NCBI GenBank assembly: GCA_000719025.1
Contig: JODP01000005.1
Span: 248,001 to 312,000, forward strand
Reading direction: 5' to 3'
Length of the DNA stretch: 64,000 nt
Origin: Kineosporia aurantiaca JCM 3230
GTDB taxonomy: Bacteria; Actinomycetota; Actinomycetes; Actinomycetales; Kineosporiaceae
Positions 33,546 through 42,124 of this stretch are shown here, in pieces. The translations under genes were made by a program, and so were the position numbers. Each line of letters opens with the position of its first letter. Positions within the stretch are counted from its first letter, which is position 1. The notes beneath the pieces were generated by a model. That model searched no databases and was not told the DNA's origin. It saw only the letters and a list, made by a program, of their open reading frames with translations.

Positions 33546-34577
33546 TCATGCCCCGGATTGTGCCGGACCTGGGCCGGGGCGCGAGCGCTCGCGCGTCAGG
33601 ATCACGGCGAGCAACCCGACGGCCACGCCGATGCCGGTCTCCAGCAGCCGGTCGCCGACCAGGGCGCCGACCGGCTGCGGGTCGGCCACCTGCACCAGCA
33701 GCAGGGCCAGCGGGGTGATCGCGATCAGGGCCAGTCCGTAGTGCCGCACCACGAAGAGCTCGGCCGTGCCCTGCAGCAGCATCGCCACCAGCACGATCAG
33801 CAGGGTGGGGAGTTCGAGGGACAGCAGGAGGGCCGCGACGCCGATCCCGGCCGCGGTGCCGAGCACCCGGTGCAGGCCGCGGGCGATCTGCGAGGTGTAG
33901 GTGTGCGCGGCCAGGGGCACCACGGCGGCCACCATCGCCCAGTACGGGTGACCGATGGCGGCCTCATGGGCAATGGCACCGGCAATCAGCACCGCTGCGG
34001 CACATCGCACGGCCTGGATGATCTGCCGGTGTCGAGGGTGCTCGGCCTCCGGCGGCGGGCCGGCCGGGCTGTCCGCCCCCAGCCACCGGACCTCGGCCGC
34101 AGCCAATCCCACTGCCCAGATGCCCGTGCCCAGCGCGGTGGCGACCGCGGGCAGCATCCGCCCCGCGCCGCCCGGCACCGCGGAGCAGGCGGCCAATGCG
34201 AACACCGGGAACATCGGCCCGGGCGGACGCCAGGCCAGGCGGTCCGACATCCGCGAGGTCACGGCCGCCCACGCCGCGACGAGAGGGACCGCCAGCCAAT
34301 CCCGATGGGAGCTCAGAGCGATCAGAACACCGCTGACCACCGCCGTGATCAGCACGGCGCCCGCCACCACCTGCACCCTCCACCGCGCCCGGAACCGGCC
34401 GGTGCCGCCGTAGACCCCGGCGAAGGCCCCGAACGTGGCGTACAGACCGAGATCGAGCCGGTCCAGCGACCACAGCACCAGCAGAGGGACGCCCAGGCTG
34501 GCGGCCGACCGGAGCGCCGCCACGCGCAGATTCGGGGGTGGTGGGTGCAGTCGGAGCAGGTGATTCACGGCGGCCAT
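33546..34577 (-). CDS. FUSC-family (aromatic acid exporter-like) membrane protein, 343 aa
   Basis: Two blocks of membrane segments separated by a cytoplasmic stretch near 170-200, as in FUSC/ArAE proteins. Signatures include GLYATFGAFAGVYGG in the first block and HPYWAMVAAVVPLAAHTY plus GLHRVLGTAAGIGVAALL in the second (the FUSC consensus). The family is linked to efflux of aromatic or small acids. ATG at 34577 gives the expected N-terminus; a longer frame to 34730 is not needed. It is probably co-transcribed with the DUF4126 gene. Confidence 0.85.
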   Translation of the reverse strand: MAAVNHLLRLHPPPPNLRVAALRSAASLGVPLLVLWSLDRLDLGLYATFGAFAGVYGGTGRFRARWRVQVVAGAVLITAVVSGVLIALSSHRDWLAVPLVAAWAAVTSRMSDRLAWRPPGPMFPVFALAACSAVPGGAGRMLPAVATALGTGIWAVGLAAAEVRWLGADSPAGPPPEAEHPRHRQIIQAVRCAAAVLIAGAIAHEAAIGHPYWAMVAAVVPLAAHTYTSQIARGLHRVLGTAAGIGVAALLLSLELPTLLIVLVAMLLQGTAELFVVRHYGLALIAITPLALLLVQVADPQPVGALVGDRLLETGIGVAVGLLAVILTRERSRPGPGPAQSGA

Positions 34578-34789
34578 GATGACAGGGACCTCGTCTGCGG
34601 CCCGCGGTTTTCCGCTCGTACGACCGCGAAACATCGCATTGCCCGAAGTTTTTCCGGATGCGGAAGACCGATCGCCGACGCCCGGTCCGAAGTTCTCTCG
34701 CAATCCGGACATCTCGCCTATACTCCCCAACGTGCTCAGGAGAATGGGCCACCAGCGGGTAATCGCGCGACATGTGGGGGGAATCGTTC

Positions 34790-35986
34790 ATGAAGATGTT
34801 CCGTGTTCTGCGCTCAAAGGCGGTGGGGAGAGCGGCGATCGTGGCGGTCGCGATGACCACGGCTGCCTCATCGGGCGTTTGGATTGCCCAGACCGCCTCG
34901 GCGAACCCGGTCACCGCGGTGCAGTGGCTGAGTGCCCCGCCCGCCCAGGTGCTGCGCCCCGTCGTCGGCGACACGGTGTTCCAGGTCAGCGCCCAGGGCC
35001 CGGCCAGCACGTATCTGACCTGGTCCGGCCGCGGCGCGAGCTGCCGGAACACCACCCGGAGCAGCGTCGAGTGCCGGGTGCGCGACCGATCCCGGGCCGG
35101 CACGCTGACTTTCACGGCCCGCAGTGCGCACGGCGCCGCGGTCCGCGCGAAGACGCAGGTTCAGGACGACGTCTCGTTCGTCTCGATGGGCGACTCGTAC
35201 GCCTCCGGTGAGGCCAACCCGCCGTTCATCACCGACGAGTTCGACACCGCGGCCGACGGCTGTCACCGCTCGGCGATCGCCGGCACCCGGCAGCTCGCCG
35301 AGTCGGCCCCGGTCCCGCGCACCGGCAGCACCACCTTCCGGCACGTGGCCTGCAGCGGCGCCCGGATCGTGCACCTGACCACCGGGTCCAAAGGCGAGCC
35401 GGGGCAGATCCCCACGCTGGCCGCCACCGCGGACGTCAGCCTGACCACGGTCGCCATCGGCGGCAACGACCTCGGGTTCGGCACCATCCTCGGCCAGTGC
35501 CTGCCCGGCCCCGAGGCCTGCGCCGCGGCGCTGGCCGCGGCCCAGGCCCAGCTGGACGCGATCACCACCCCCTCGCCCGAGTACGGCGGGGTCTCGCTGC
35601 TGGAGCGCACCTACCGGGACGCCCGGGCGGCCGCCCCGCTGGGCCGGCTGGCCGTGGTCGGGTATCCGCTGCTGTTCCCGACCGCCGACGTCAGCGCCTG
35701 CGCGCCCCTGACCGCGCCGGTGATCAGCGCCGTCAACGCGATCGAGACCGAGCTCAACCGGCGGATCGAGCTGATCTCGAAGAACGTCGACGGAACCGTG
35801 TTCGTGGATCTGGCCAAGCCTTTCGCCGGGCACGCGTCCTGTGAGCCGGACGTGGACCAGCGCTGGCTCACGTTCATCGACCAGGCCAACCCGGTGTACA
35901 GCCTGCACCCGAACGCCAAGGGCCAGGCCGCGATCGCCACGGCGATCGAGGACACGCTGGAGGCAACGCCGCTGCGCCTGTCGTAA
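34790..35986 (+). CDS. Secreted SGNH/GDSL-family esterase or lipase, 398 aa
   Basis: A signal peptide spans about 1-35 (ends ASANPV). Residues about 36-125 are a beta-rich prodomain. The SGNH hydrolase domain starts at FVSMGDSYASGE with nucleophile Ser136. Block III is VAIGGNDLGFG, and the C-terminal His lies in VYSLHPNAKGQAA. Cys pairs (C-H-R, VACSG, CLPGPEAC) fit the disulfide-rich Streptomyces-type secreted lipases. ATG at 34790 has GGGGGGAA 6 nt upstream. It faces a response-regulator gene, and a hairpin at 35998 serves both. Confidence 0.9.
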   Translation: MKMFRVLRSKAVGRAAIVAVAMTTAASSGVWIAQTASANPVTAVQWLSAPPAQVLRPVVGDTVFQVSAQGPASTYLTWSGRGASCRNTTRSSVECRVRDRSRAGTLTFTARSAHGAAVRAKTQVQDDVSFVSMGDSYASGEANPPFITDEFDTAADGCHRSAIAGTRQLAESAPVPRTGSTTFRHVACSGARIVHLTTGSKGEPGQIPTLAATADVSLTTVAIGGNDLGFGTILGQCLPGPEACAAALAAAQAQLDAITTPSPEYGGVSLLERTYRDARAAAPLGRLAVVGYPLLFPTADVSACAPLTAPVISAVNAIETELNRRIELISKNVDGTVFVDLAKPFAGHASCEPDVDQRWLTFIDQANPVYSLHPNAKGQAAIATAIEDTLEATPLRLS

Positions 35987-35997
35987 CCAGATCGGAA

Positions 35998-36029
35998 GAC
36001 GCCGGTCCGCTGGTTGGCGGGCCGGCGTC
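35998..36029. terminator. Bidirectional hairpin between GDSL and response-regulator genes
   Basis: GACGCCGG and CCGGCGTC form perfect outer arms, extended inward by three more pairs after one mismatch. It sits 11 bp after the GDSL stop and 34 bp after the facing regulator stop. Confidence 0.6.
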
Positions 36030-36063
36030 GTCCGTTGGCCGAAGGAACTTCCCGAAGGGCGGG

Positions 36064-36699
36064 CTACAGGTCGTCCAGCGAGACCAGGCCGTCCTGGATC
36101 GCCCGGGCCACCAGCGTCGCCTTGGTCGAGGCCGGGCGCCCGGTGTTGGCGTACTTGATCCGCACCCGGTCGATGTAGGTGGACACCGTGCGGGCCGAGA
36201 TGCCGAGCTTCTGCGCCACCAGGTCCTTGGACTCGCTGCGGAACCACTCCAGCAGCACGTCCACCTCGCGGGGCGCCAGATCCGGCCGGATCCGCCGGTT
36301 GTCGACGCCCATCGCCCCGGCCAGGGACGGTGACACGTAGGGCCGGGACTCGGCCGCCGCCCGCACCGCGGCGACCAGGTGGGCCTGCCCCTCGGCCTTG
36401 GTCAGATACGTGAACGCGCCGATCTCCAGGCAGGTCAGGGCGGTGTCGCTGTCCTCCCGCATGGAGTAGACGACGACCTGACGGCCATGCTCGACCAACC
36501 GCGAGAGGTCGGCGTAGGCCGGGGCCCCGCCGAGCTGCAGGTCCATCACCACCACCGGCACCGACCGCCCCGGTTCCAGCCAGGCCACCGACAGGTCGGA
36601 ACCCGCGGCGACCACCTCGACCGGGGGCCGGGCCATCGTCATCCACGCCTGGACCCCGGCCAGGATCGCCGGATGATCGTCCACCAGAACGACTTTCAC
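36064..36699 (-). CDS. NarL-type response regulator without a neighbouring kinase gene, 211 aa
   Basis: Starting at GTG 36699 it reads MKVVLVDDHPAILAGV, a textbook receiver N-terminus, with phosphoacceptor Asp53 in VVVMDLQLGG. The C-terminal HTH has LAPREVDVLLEWFRSESKDL and GISARTVSTYIDRVRIKYA. This GTG overlaps the stop of an upstream 132-codon frame by 4 bp. An alternative ATG at 36750, also with a good ribosome site (GGAGG), would add 17 residues. No complete histidine kinase gene is adjacent, which is unusual for this family. Confidence 0.88.
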   Translation of the reverse strand: MKVVLVDDHPAILAGVQAWMTMARPPVEVVAAGSDLSVAWLEPGRSVPVVVMDLQLGGAPAYADLSRLVEHGRQVVVYSMREDSDTALTCLEIGAFTYLTKAEGQAHLVAAVRAAAESRPYVSPSLAGAMGVDNRRIRPDLAPREVDVLLEWFRSESKDLVAQKLGISARTVSTYIDRVRIKYANTGRPASTKATLVARAIQDGLVSLDDL

Positions 36700-37094
36700 G
36701 TCAGCACCACTGTTCCTGCCGTCCCCGTGGGTACTGGCTGGGCCGTCCATGTCACCTCCACCCAGAGCCGGTCACCGCTGACCGGCTGACTCACCCGGAC
36801 CTGTCTGTCGCCGCTCTCCGCGGACGAGCGCCGCCTCCTGGACGCCTCGATTACGCGGGTGCGTTGCACGACCGGGTTGGTGGGCACCGGTCCGGGCCGC
36901 GCTGCGAAGGACCAGCGCGGGAGACGGGTGGGCCACGGACAGGCCGTCGCGGCCAGGGCCGCCGGCATCCGGAGGGCGCCGGACCGAACAAAAGGGCCCC
37001 GGCGGGCGCAGCCGATCGCCGCCCCACCCCGGCCGCTGATTGCGTACCGCGGGCTCAGGCGCTGTAGCTCACGCTCCACCGGCGGCAACGACAC
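36696..37094 (-). CDS. Possible small coupled protein or decayed sensor-gene remnant, 132 aa
   Basis: This frame ends exactly in a GTGA overlap with the response regulator, the arrangement seen for kinase-regulator pairs. The C-terminal 40 residues (GDRQVRVSQPVSGDRLWVEV) look protein-like and may form beta strands, but no His box, N box or G box is present. The N-terminal part is Arg/Pro/Ala-rich and less convincing. No ribosome site is clear at its GTG. It may be a real small partner, the C-terminal relic of a lost kinase, or chance; function unknown. Confidence 0.35.
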   Translation of the reverse strand: MSLPPVERELQRLSPRYAISGRGGAAIGCARRGPFVRSGALRMPAALAATACPWPTRLPRWSFAARPGPVPTNPVVQRTRVIEASRRRRSSAESGDRQVRVSQPVSGDRLWVEVTWTAQPVPTGTAGTVVLT

Positions 37095-37160
37095 CGGGCG
37101 AGTATGACACTAGGCAGTGCCGGACTCACCCCTTGTCACCCGAAAGGCGACGAATCCTCA

Positions 37161-37190
37161 CGCCTGGTCACGAAACGTCGTGACCAGGCG
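37161..37190. repeat. Perfect 12-bp inverted repeat (hairpin 1)
   Basis: CGCCTGGTCACG and CGTGACCAGGCG are exact complements around a 6-nt loop AAACGT. Flanking genes diverge, so a simple gene-end terminator is not expected here. Confidence 0.75.
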
Positions 37191-37203
37191 CCCCTGCCGA
37201 TCC

Positions 37204-37237
37204 TGTCCGGCACCCGCCCCTCCTCGGGTGCCGGACA
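37204..37237. repeat. Perfect 13-bp inverted repeat (hairpin 2)
   Basis: TGTCCGGCACCCG and CGGGTGCCGGACA are exact complements around an 8-nt C/T loop, 13 bp after hairpin 1. The sequence is unrelated to hairpin 1. Together they could be part of a small RNA or a long leader. Confidence 0.75.
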
Positions 37238-37483
37238 ACCTCTGCCCCCCCCGAGAGGCGCGAGAGGCCCGGCGCGTTCCTTGACGCGTAGCAAGTCTGA
37301 TTCACGGCGCCGCCCAGTAGTGACGGTCAAACACCCCACATTGGACATCCGCCCCTCCCGATCGTCTCGATCGCGGGCCGGCGCCGTGGCGGCCGCCCAA
37401 CCGGCCGAACGAACGTCAGCCGCGGCCCTCAACCAGGCGTAGAGTGATCCGGGTCACCAATGCCGACGGCGAGGGTTCGAATC

Positions 37484-38350
37484 ATGTCCAACACCAGCAT
37501 TTTTCGTCGGGTAGCCCTACCCGCCTCCGCCCTCGTCCTCGGCGCCGCCGCCACCATCGTCCCTAGTTCACCCGCATGGGCCGCCCCCAGCGAGGCCGTG
37601 GCCGAGGTACCCGGGTCGACACTGCACTTCACCGCGGCCGCAGGCCAGAAGAACCGGCTGACGGTCACGATGCCGCGCGGCGAGAGCGTGGGCGATCAGT
37701 ACTTCTTCCGCTATGTCCTGGACGATGTGGTGCCGATCCGGGCAGGGGCCGGGTGCGAGCATCCCGCTGCGGACGATCGGACCAGGGTCGTGTGCAGCGT
37801 CGAGGCGCTGGAGTCGCAGGATCCGTACGTCATCGCCAAGTTCCTGCTGGGCGACGAGAACGACACGCTGACCTTCGTCAACCAGTCCCGGCAGGCCTAC
37901 TACTCGAACGAGTTCTGGCTGGGCAGCGGCAACGACACGGCGCTCACCCATCAGAAGGACGGGTCGATCGACGGCAGCGGGGTGTGGGGGCAGAACGGGC
38001 AGGACGACATCACGGCCGGGGAGATCGGGGATTCCGGCGGGGTCTGGGGCGGCAACAACAACGACACGATCCACCTGCTCGGCTGGACCGTGGCCCACGG
38101 CGGGAACGGGAACGACAAGATCTACGGGGACGCCCAGCACCAGGGCCTGACCGGAGACGCCGGCGACGATCTGATCGACGCCGGGGGCGGGCGGGACTGG
38201 CTGGAGGGTGGAACCGGGAACGACACGCTCTACGGCCGGGCCGGGGCCGACACGATGTACGGCAACAGCGGCAACGATCGGCTGTACGGCGGCCCGGGCA
38301 CCGACACGCTGTCCGGGGGCCCGGGGAAGGACGTCATCCGGCCCGACTGA
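37484..38350 (+). CDS. Secreted RTX-type calcium-binding repeat protein, 288 aa
   Basis: A signal peptide (about 1-34, ending PAWAAPS) is followed by a beta-rich region (to about 120). From about 125 on there are repeated Gly/Asp/Asn-rich nonapeptide units such as GSGNDTALT, GGNNNDTI, GGNGNDKIYGD, GGTGNDTLYGRAG and GNSGNDRLYGGPG. These match the hemolysin-type calcium-binding beta-roll. No protease or lipase domain is attached, so a calcium-dependent surface or matrix role is likely. ATG at 37484 has GAGGG 8 nt upstream. Actinobacteria usually export such proteins by Sec, unlike Gram-negative RTX toxins. Confidence 0.87.
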   Translation: MSNTSIFRRVALPASALVLGAAATIVPSSPAWAAPSEAVAEVPGSTLHFTAAAGQKNRLTVTMPRGESVGDQYFFRYVLDDVVPIRAGAGCEHPAADDRTRVVCSVEALESQDPYVIAKFLLGDENDTLTFVNQSRQAYYSNEFWLGSGNDTALTHQKDGSIDGSGVWGQNGQDDITAGEIGDSGGVWGGNNNDTIHLLGWTVAHGGNGNDKIYGDAQHQGLTGDAGDDLIDAGGGRDWLEGGTGNDTLYGRAGADTMYGNSGNDRLYGGPGTDTLSGGPGKDVIRPD

Positions 38351-38510
38351 TGCACCCCTGAACGGATACTCGTCCTTGAGGCGGATCCGGGAGCACCTTC
38401 GGGCGGTCGGCATCATCCCCGAGGCTGATTCGCCACGAATGACCGCAACCTTAGGGTTCGACCAGGCGTCAGGGTGAGTGACGCCGTCGAGATCCTGAGG
38501 GGGACCCGGA

Positions 38511-40136
38511 GTGAATCCGAACCATCAACACGCACTCAAGCGTGCCGCACCCGTAGCCGCTGTGACCCTGGCCGTCGTGCTGACCGGCTCGGTGATGACC
38601 GCGGCCGGGGTCCAGGCGGCCGGCCGGATCTCGGGGGCGGGCAGCGCCGCGGCCTCCTCCCCGGCGATCGACCTGGTCGAGCCACTGAAGACGCAGACGG
38701 TGCAGCGGTACAAGGGCGAGGCCATCGACCTGTTCGGGCTGGGCCTGTACGCGGTCGCGCCGAAGACCGTGGAGATCCGCACCCACCGCGGAAAGTCGTA
38801 CCAGGACCCGATCAGCACCCAGCTCCTGGTCGGCGACGGCGCCGGGCGGGTGACCACGACGCTGCCGAAGGGTCTGACCACCGACCCGAACACGCTGACC
38901 AACTTCTTCGAGGTCAGCGTGATCGGCAAGAAGGGCAAGACCGTCCTGAAGACGAAGCAGGACTTCTGCCTGAACTCGGGCGACCAGAACCGGGTCGTCG
39001 CCACCGCTCCACCGGACTCGCCCTACCCCCAGTACTGCGGCGAGCACCCGTTCGCCGTCGGTGGGGTGTTCGGGCTGCCCGGCGGCTGGGGCACGCCGGT
39101 CTTCGGGAACTACCGCCAGCCGCTGCAGTTCAAGGGCAACGACGGCACCTACACGGTCAAGGCCGTGGTGAGTAAGCCGTGGCGTTCCGCCCTGGGGCTG
39201 TCCACCGCCGACGGCACCTCGACCATCAAGCTCAAGGTGAAGACGGTCAAGCAGGGTCAGGCCTTCGCGTCCACGACCCACAGCCACGGCACCCCGATGA
39301 CCGGCATCGACCAGAGCGCCTCGAGCCTCTCGCCGCAGCACGCGGCCCGGGAAGCAGCCCGCAAGGCCGCGCTGGGCACGCCGAACATCCCGGCCAAGTC
39401 CGCGCCGACCGGGCAGCGGCTCTCGGCCGCGGCCGCCGCCGACCTGCCCAAGCCGGACCTGCGCTCGCTGCCCGCCTACCAGATCCGGCTGGACCGGCAG
39501 AGCAAGAAGAAGAAGACGTACCTGGCCTTCGGCGCCACGGTCTGGAACGCCGGTCCTTCCCCGCTGGTGGTGGACGGCTTCCGTAAGCAGGGCGCCACCG
39601 TGCTGGACGCTTACCAGTACTTCTTCGACGCCGATGGCAAGCAGGTCGGCTACGCCCCGGCCGGGGGCATGCAGTGGGACCCGCGGGTCGGCCACAACCA
39701 CTGGCACTTCAAGGCCTTCGCCTCCTACCGGCTGCTCGACGCGGCCAAGAAGAAGGCGATCATCAGCGGCAAGGAGGCCTTCTGCCTGGCCCCGACCGAC
39801 TCGATCGACCCGACGGTGAAGGGCGCCCAGTGGCAGCCCGCCTCGACCGACCTCTACACCGCCTGCGGGCAGGGCAACGCGAACCTGCTGAGCATCCGCG
39901 AGGTGCTGAACACCGGCTGGGGTGACACCTACACCCAGGACCTGCCGGGCCAGTCGTTCGACATCACCAAGGTGAAGTCCGGCATCTACTACATCCAGAC
40001 GATCGCCAACCCGGACAAGAAGCTCGCCGAGTCCAGCTACACGAACAACTCGGCGCTGCGGAAGGTCAAGATCGGCGGCAAGCCGGGCGGTAAGCGCACG
40101 ATCAAGGTGTACGCGTTCCAGGGCCGTAAGGGCTGA
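38511..40136 (+). CDS. Secreted lysyl-oxidase-family protein, 541 aa
   Basis: A signal peptide covers about 1-37 (ends VQAAGR). Residues about 50-265 look like a beta-rich accessory region. The C-terminal half (about 320-540) is a lysyl-oxidase domain with the copper-binding cluster GHNHWHF (His395, His397, His399). These enzymes oxidise lysine side chains to aldehydes and so can cross-link proteins. Conserved Cys pairs (FCLAP, TACGQ) fit the family. GTG at 38511 follows GAGGGGGA. A strong terminator follows at 40161. In this neighbourhood of exported proteins, a role in matrix or wall cross-linking is plausible but unproven. Confidence 0.88.
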   Translation: MNPNHQHALKRAAPVAAVTLAVVLTGSVMTAAGVQAAGRISGAGSAAASSPAIDLVEPLKTQTVQRYKGEAIDLFGLGLYAVAPKTVEIRTHRGKSYQDPISTQLLVGDGAGRVTTTLPKGLTTDPNTLTNFFEVSVIGKKGKTVLKTKQDFCLNSGDQNRVVATAPPDSPYPQYCGEHPFAVGGVFGLPGGWGTPVFGNYRQPLQFKGNDGTYTVKAVVSKPWRSALGLSTADGTSTIKLKVKTVKQGQAFASTTHSHGTPMTGIDQSASSLSPQHAAREAARKAALGTPNIPAKSAPTGQRLSAAAAADLPKPDLRSLPAYQIRLDRQSKKKKTYLAFGATVWNAGPSPLVVDGFRKQGATVLDAYQYFFDADGKQVGYAPAGGMQWDPRVGHNHWHFKAFASYRLLDAAKKKAIISGKEAFCLAPTDSIDPTVKGAQWQPASTDLYTACGQGNANLLSIREVLNTGWGDTYTQDLPGQSFDITKVKSGIYYIQTIANPDKKLAESSYTNNSALRKVKIGGKPGGKRTIKVYAFQGRKG

Positions 40137-40160
40137 TCCCAGCTCTCACCCGCACCGACT

Positions 40161-40195
40161 CCGAAACCCCCGAGGCTCCTCCTCGGGGGTTTCGG
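40161..40195 (+). terminator. Strong intrinsic-type terminator after the lysyl-oxidase gene
   Basis: CCGAAACCCCCGAGG and CCTCGGGGGTTTCGG are exact 15-bp complements with a 5-nt loop CTCCT, 24 bp after the stop. Only a weak CTACCTTT follows. Confidence 0.85.
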
Positions 40196-40278
40196 CTACC
40201 TTTGCTGCATCTTGCACAGAAAAAGCGTGCATGATCAGACCTCGAAATGAGGGACGTTGGCGGCGAAGGGTGGCGAAC

Positions 40279-41088
40279 ATGGAGGTCAGACGCCGGCGCG
40301 TGCTGTTCGTCGTGGCCGGATCCCTCTGTGTCGCGGTGGGCGTGGCCTTCGCGGTGCTGGCCGCCAGCTGGCCGGGTAGCCACAAGCCTTCGGGCAACGA
40401 CGCGCAGGCCACCTCACTGATGCAGCCCCAGACCGGCACGATCGACGCGTCGACTCCTCCCCCACCCACCGGCACCACCGCGACCAGCCGGCCGCAGGCG
40501 TCCGCAGGTGATCCGGACGCACCCCGGCCGAACCGCACGACCACAAAGACAACGAAAGCCACCGCCGGGCCGACCACCCCGGGGGCGACCCCGACCTCCG
40601 CGTTGGCCACCCCGGAGACCGTGGAGATCGCCGGGGTCAAGGCGGTGGTCACGGGCCCGGTGCTGATCCGGAACCTCAGCACCGGTTACTGCACCGACCT
40701 GAACGGCTACGGTGCGGTGGCCTCGGCGAGCCGGGTCACCCAGTGGAACTGCGTCGGCGGCGAGGCCGACAACCAGGAGTACGAGGAACTCAAGGTCGCC
40801 GGCGGTTTCCTGCTGCGGAATGTGAAAAGCCAGCTCTGTCTGGACATTCCCGGTTACGACGCGGCCGCCGCCGGTGGCGAGGTCCTGACCTACGAATGCG
40901 TCCCGGGTGATCCCGACAACCAGATGTTCCGGATCGAGGCGGACGGCGCGGGATCCCAGATCGTCAACGCCAAGAGCAAGCTGTGCCTGGACGTCTCCAC
41001 CGAGAACGGCGCCGTCGGCCAGCCCGACCAGCCGCTCACGCTGTCGGGCTGCGGGACGACGGAAACCCAGGTCTGGCAGCTGCAGTAG
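40279..41088 (+). CDS. Membrane-anchored ricin B-type lectin protein, 269 aa
   Basis: An Arg-rich start then a hydrophobic segment (about 8-30) gives a signal anchor. A Thr/Pro/Ala-rich linker (about 35-120) leads to a C-terminal beta-trefoil RICIN domain (about 130-269). The QxW-like repeat motifs appear as RVTQWNCVGG, DPDNQMFRI and TETQVWQLQ, with the usual SGLCLD-like strands (SQLCLDIPG, SKLCLDVST). It probably binds carbohydrate at the cell surface. No attached catalytic domain is seen. An ATG at 40231 would add 16 basic residues; 40279 is preferred. It meets the facing gene 3 bp after its stop. Confidence 0.82.
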   Translation: MEVRRRRVLFVVAGSLCVAVGVAFAVLAASWPGSHKPSGNDAQATSLMQPQTGTIDASTPPPPTGTTATSRPQASAGDPDAPRPNRTTTKTTKATAGPTTPGATPTSALATPETVEIAGVKAVVTGPVLIRNLSTGYCTDLNGYGAVASASRVTQWNCVGGEADNQEYEELKVAGGFLLRNVKSQLCLDIPGYDAAAAGGEVLTYECVPGDPDNQMFRIEADGAGSQIVNAKSKLCLDVSTENGAVGQPDQPLTLSGCGTTETQVWQLQ

Positions 41089-41091
41089 GTC

Positions 41092-42048
41092 TCAGACGCT
41101 GGTGCTGTGATCGTCGCGGGAGATGTCCCGCCCGCCCGGCAGATCGTAGTTCCCGATAGGCAGTTGCACCTTCCGCAGGAGCCGCACCAGGTTGACGTTC
41201 ATCCGGCGGACCGCGGTCAGCGAGGAGTTGCCGTTCAGGGTCTTGATCGGCAGCCGGGCCGCCCCGTCCGCGTACAGCCCTTTGGTCCTGGGCTGCCTGC
41301 GCATCGCGGTCAGCGAGACCAGGTTGTCCCGGGCGTCCTGGCCGAGCAGGTCGACCGCCCCCAGCAGGTCGGAATAGGCCATGGTCATGCCGTTTCCGCC
41401 GGACGCCGCGGAGAGCCGGGTGTGCAGCTCCCCGGTCCGGGTCACGACCGCCTTCAGATCCCTCAGCTGCGGGCCCAGTTTCGGCCGGTCCGGGTAGGCC
41501 GGGTAGTCCAGCTGCGGACAGTGCCCGCCGCAGGCCCGCATCCGCGACGCGTTCGCCGCGTTGATCGCGTCGACCTGCTCCTCGACGTCGGCCAGCTTCC
41601 GGTTGTAGGTCATCACCCGCTTACGGGCCACGGCCATGGCCGGTAGGTACCGCCGCTCGGCCGCGAAGAACTCACCTCGAGCCGTCATCAACGCGGCCAC
41701 CTGCGGGCGCATCTCGTCCTGGGTCCGGGCCAGCGCCGCGGCCTGCCGCTCGGCCGCCGTCTGCCGGTCGAGAACCCCGGTCAGGCGCAGACCCCCGAAG
41801 GTCAGCCCGGCCACCACGAGCAGGGCCAGACCCAGCCCGAGCAGTCCGCGCCGGTGCCGGCCGGCCGATCCCGAGGCACCTCGGGGCGTCAGGATCTCCT
41901 GCATCGGCACCCGGCGCGGCCCGGGCAGCCGGATCGCCCGCGGCCGGGGTGCGCGGGGTGGATCCAGGGCCCGCGCCCCGCACCCCTCGCAGAAGGACTG
42001 CCGCAGCGGCCGTCCACACGTCCGACACGTCAGCGTCGCCACCACCAC
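41092..42048 (-). CDS. Zinc-ribbon membrane protein with DLPGG-DDHST tail, 318 aa
   Basis: A zinc-ribbon (CxxC pairs at 8/11 and 20/23: CRTCGRP and CEGCGA) is followed by a basic Pro-rich linker and one membrane segment (about 68-88). The extracytoplasmic part is mainly helical with AERRYLPAMAVARKRVMTYN. The C-terminus ends NYDLPGGRDISRDDHSTSV. The product of the gene at 61468 has the same membrane-plus-helical layout and tail (DFDLPGGTDQHQDDHSTAM) but no zinc ribbon. This paralogous family is not recognised by name; a cell-envelope role is suggested only by topology. Confidence 0.7.
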   Translation of the reverse strand: MVVATLTCRTCGRPLRQSFCEGCGARALDPPRAPRPRAIRLPGPRRVPMQEILTPRGASGSAGRHRRGLLGLGLALLVVAGLTFGGLRLTGVLDRQTAAERQAAALARTQDEMRPQVAALMTARGEFFAAERRYLPAMAVARKRVMTYNRKLADVEEQVDAINAANASRMRACGGHCPQLDYPAYPDRPKLGPQLRDLKAVVTRTGELHTRLSAASGGNGMTMAYSDLLGAVDLLGQDARDNLVSLTAMRRQPRTKGLYADGAARLPIKTLNGNSSLTAVRRMNVNLVRLLRKVQLPIGNYDLPGGRDISRDDHSTSV

Positions 42049-42124
42049 GTTGTCCCCCGAACCCGTGGAAGAGATCAGTCAGCATCTCTTCGGCAGGGCG
42101 AGGCGGCAGATGAAGACCGCGACC

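Larger units (their letters stand above)
37095..37483. other. Gene-free divergent region with two strong hairpins
   Basis: No convincing coding frame is seen between the leftward regulator module and the rightward RTX-type gene. The region holds two perfect GC-rich inverted repeats (37161-37190 and 37204-37237) and the upstream region of the RTX gene. No tRNA or known riboswitch was recognised. Confidence 0.5.
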
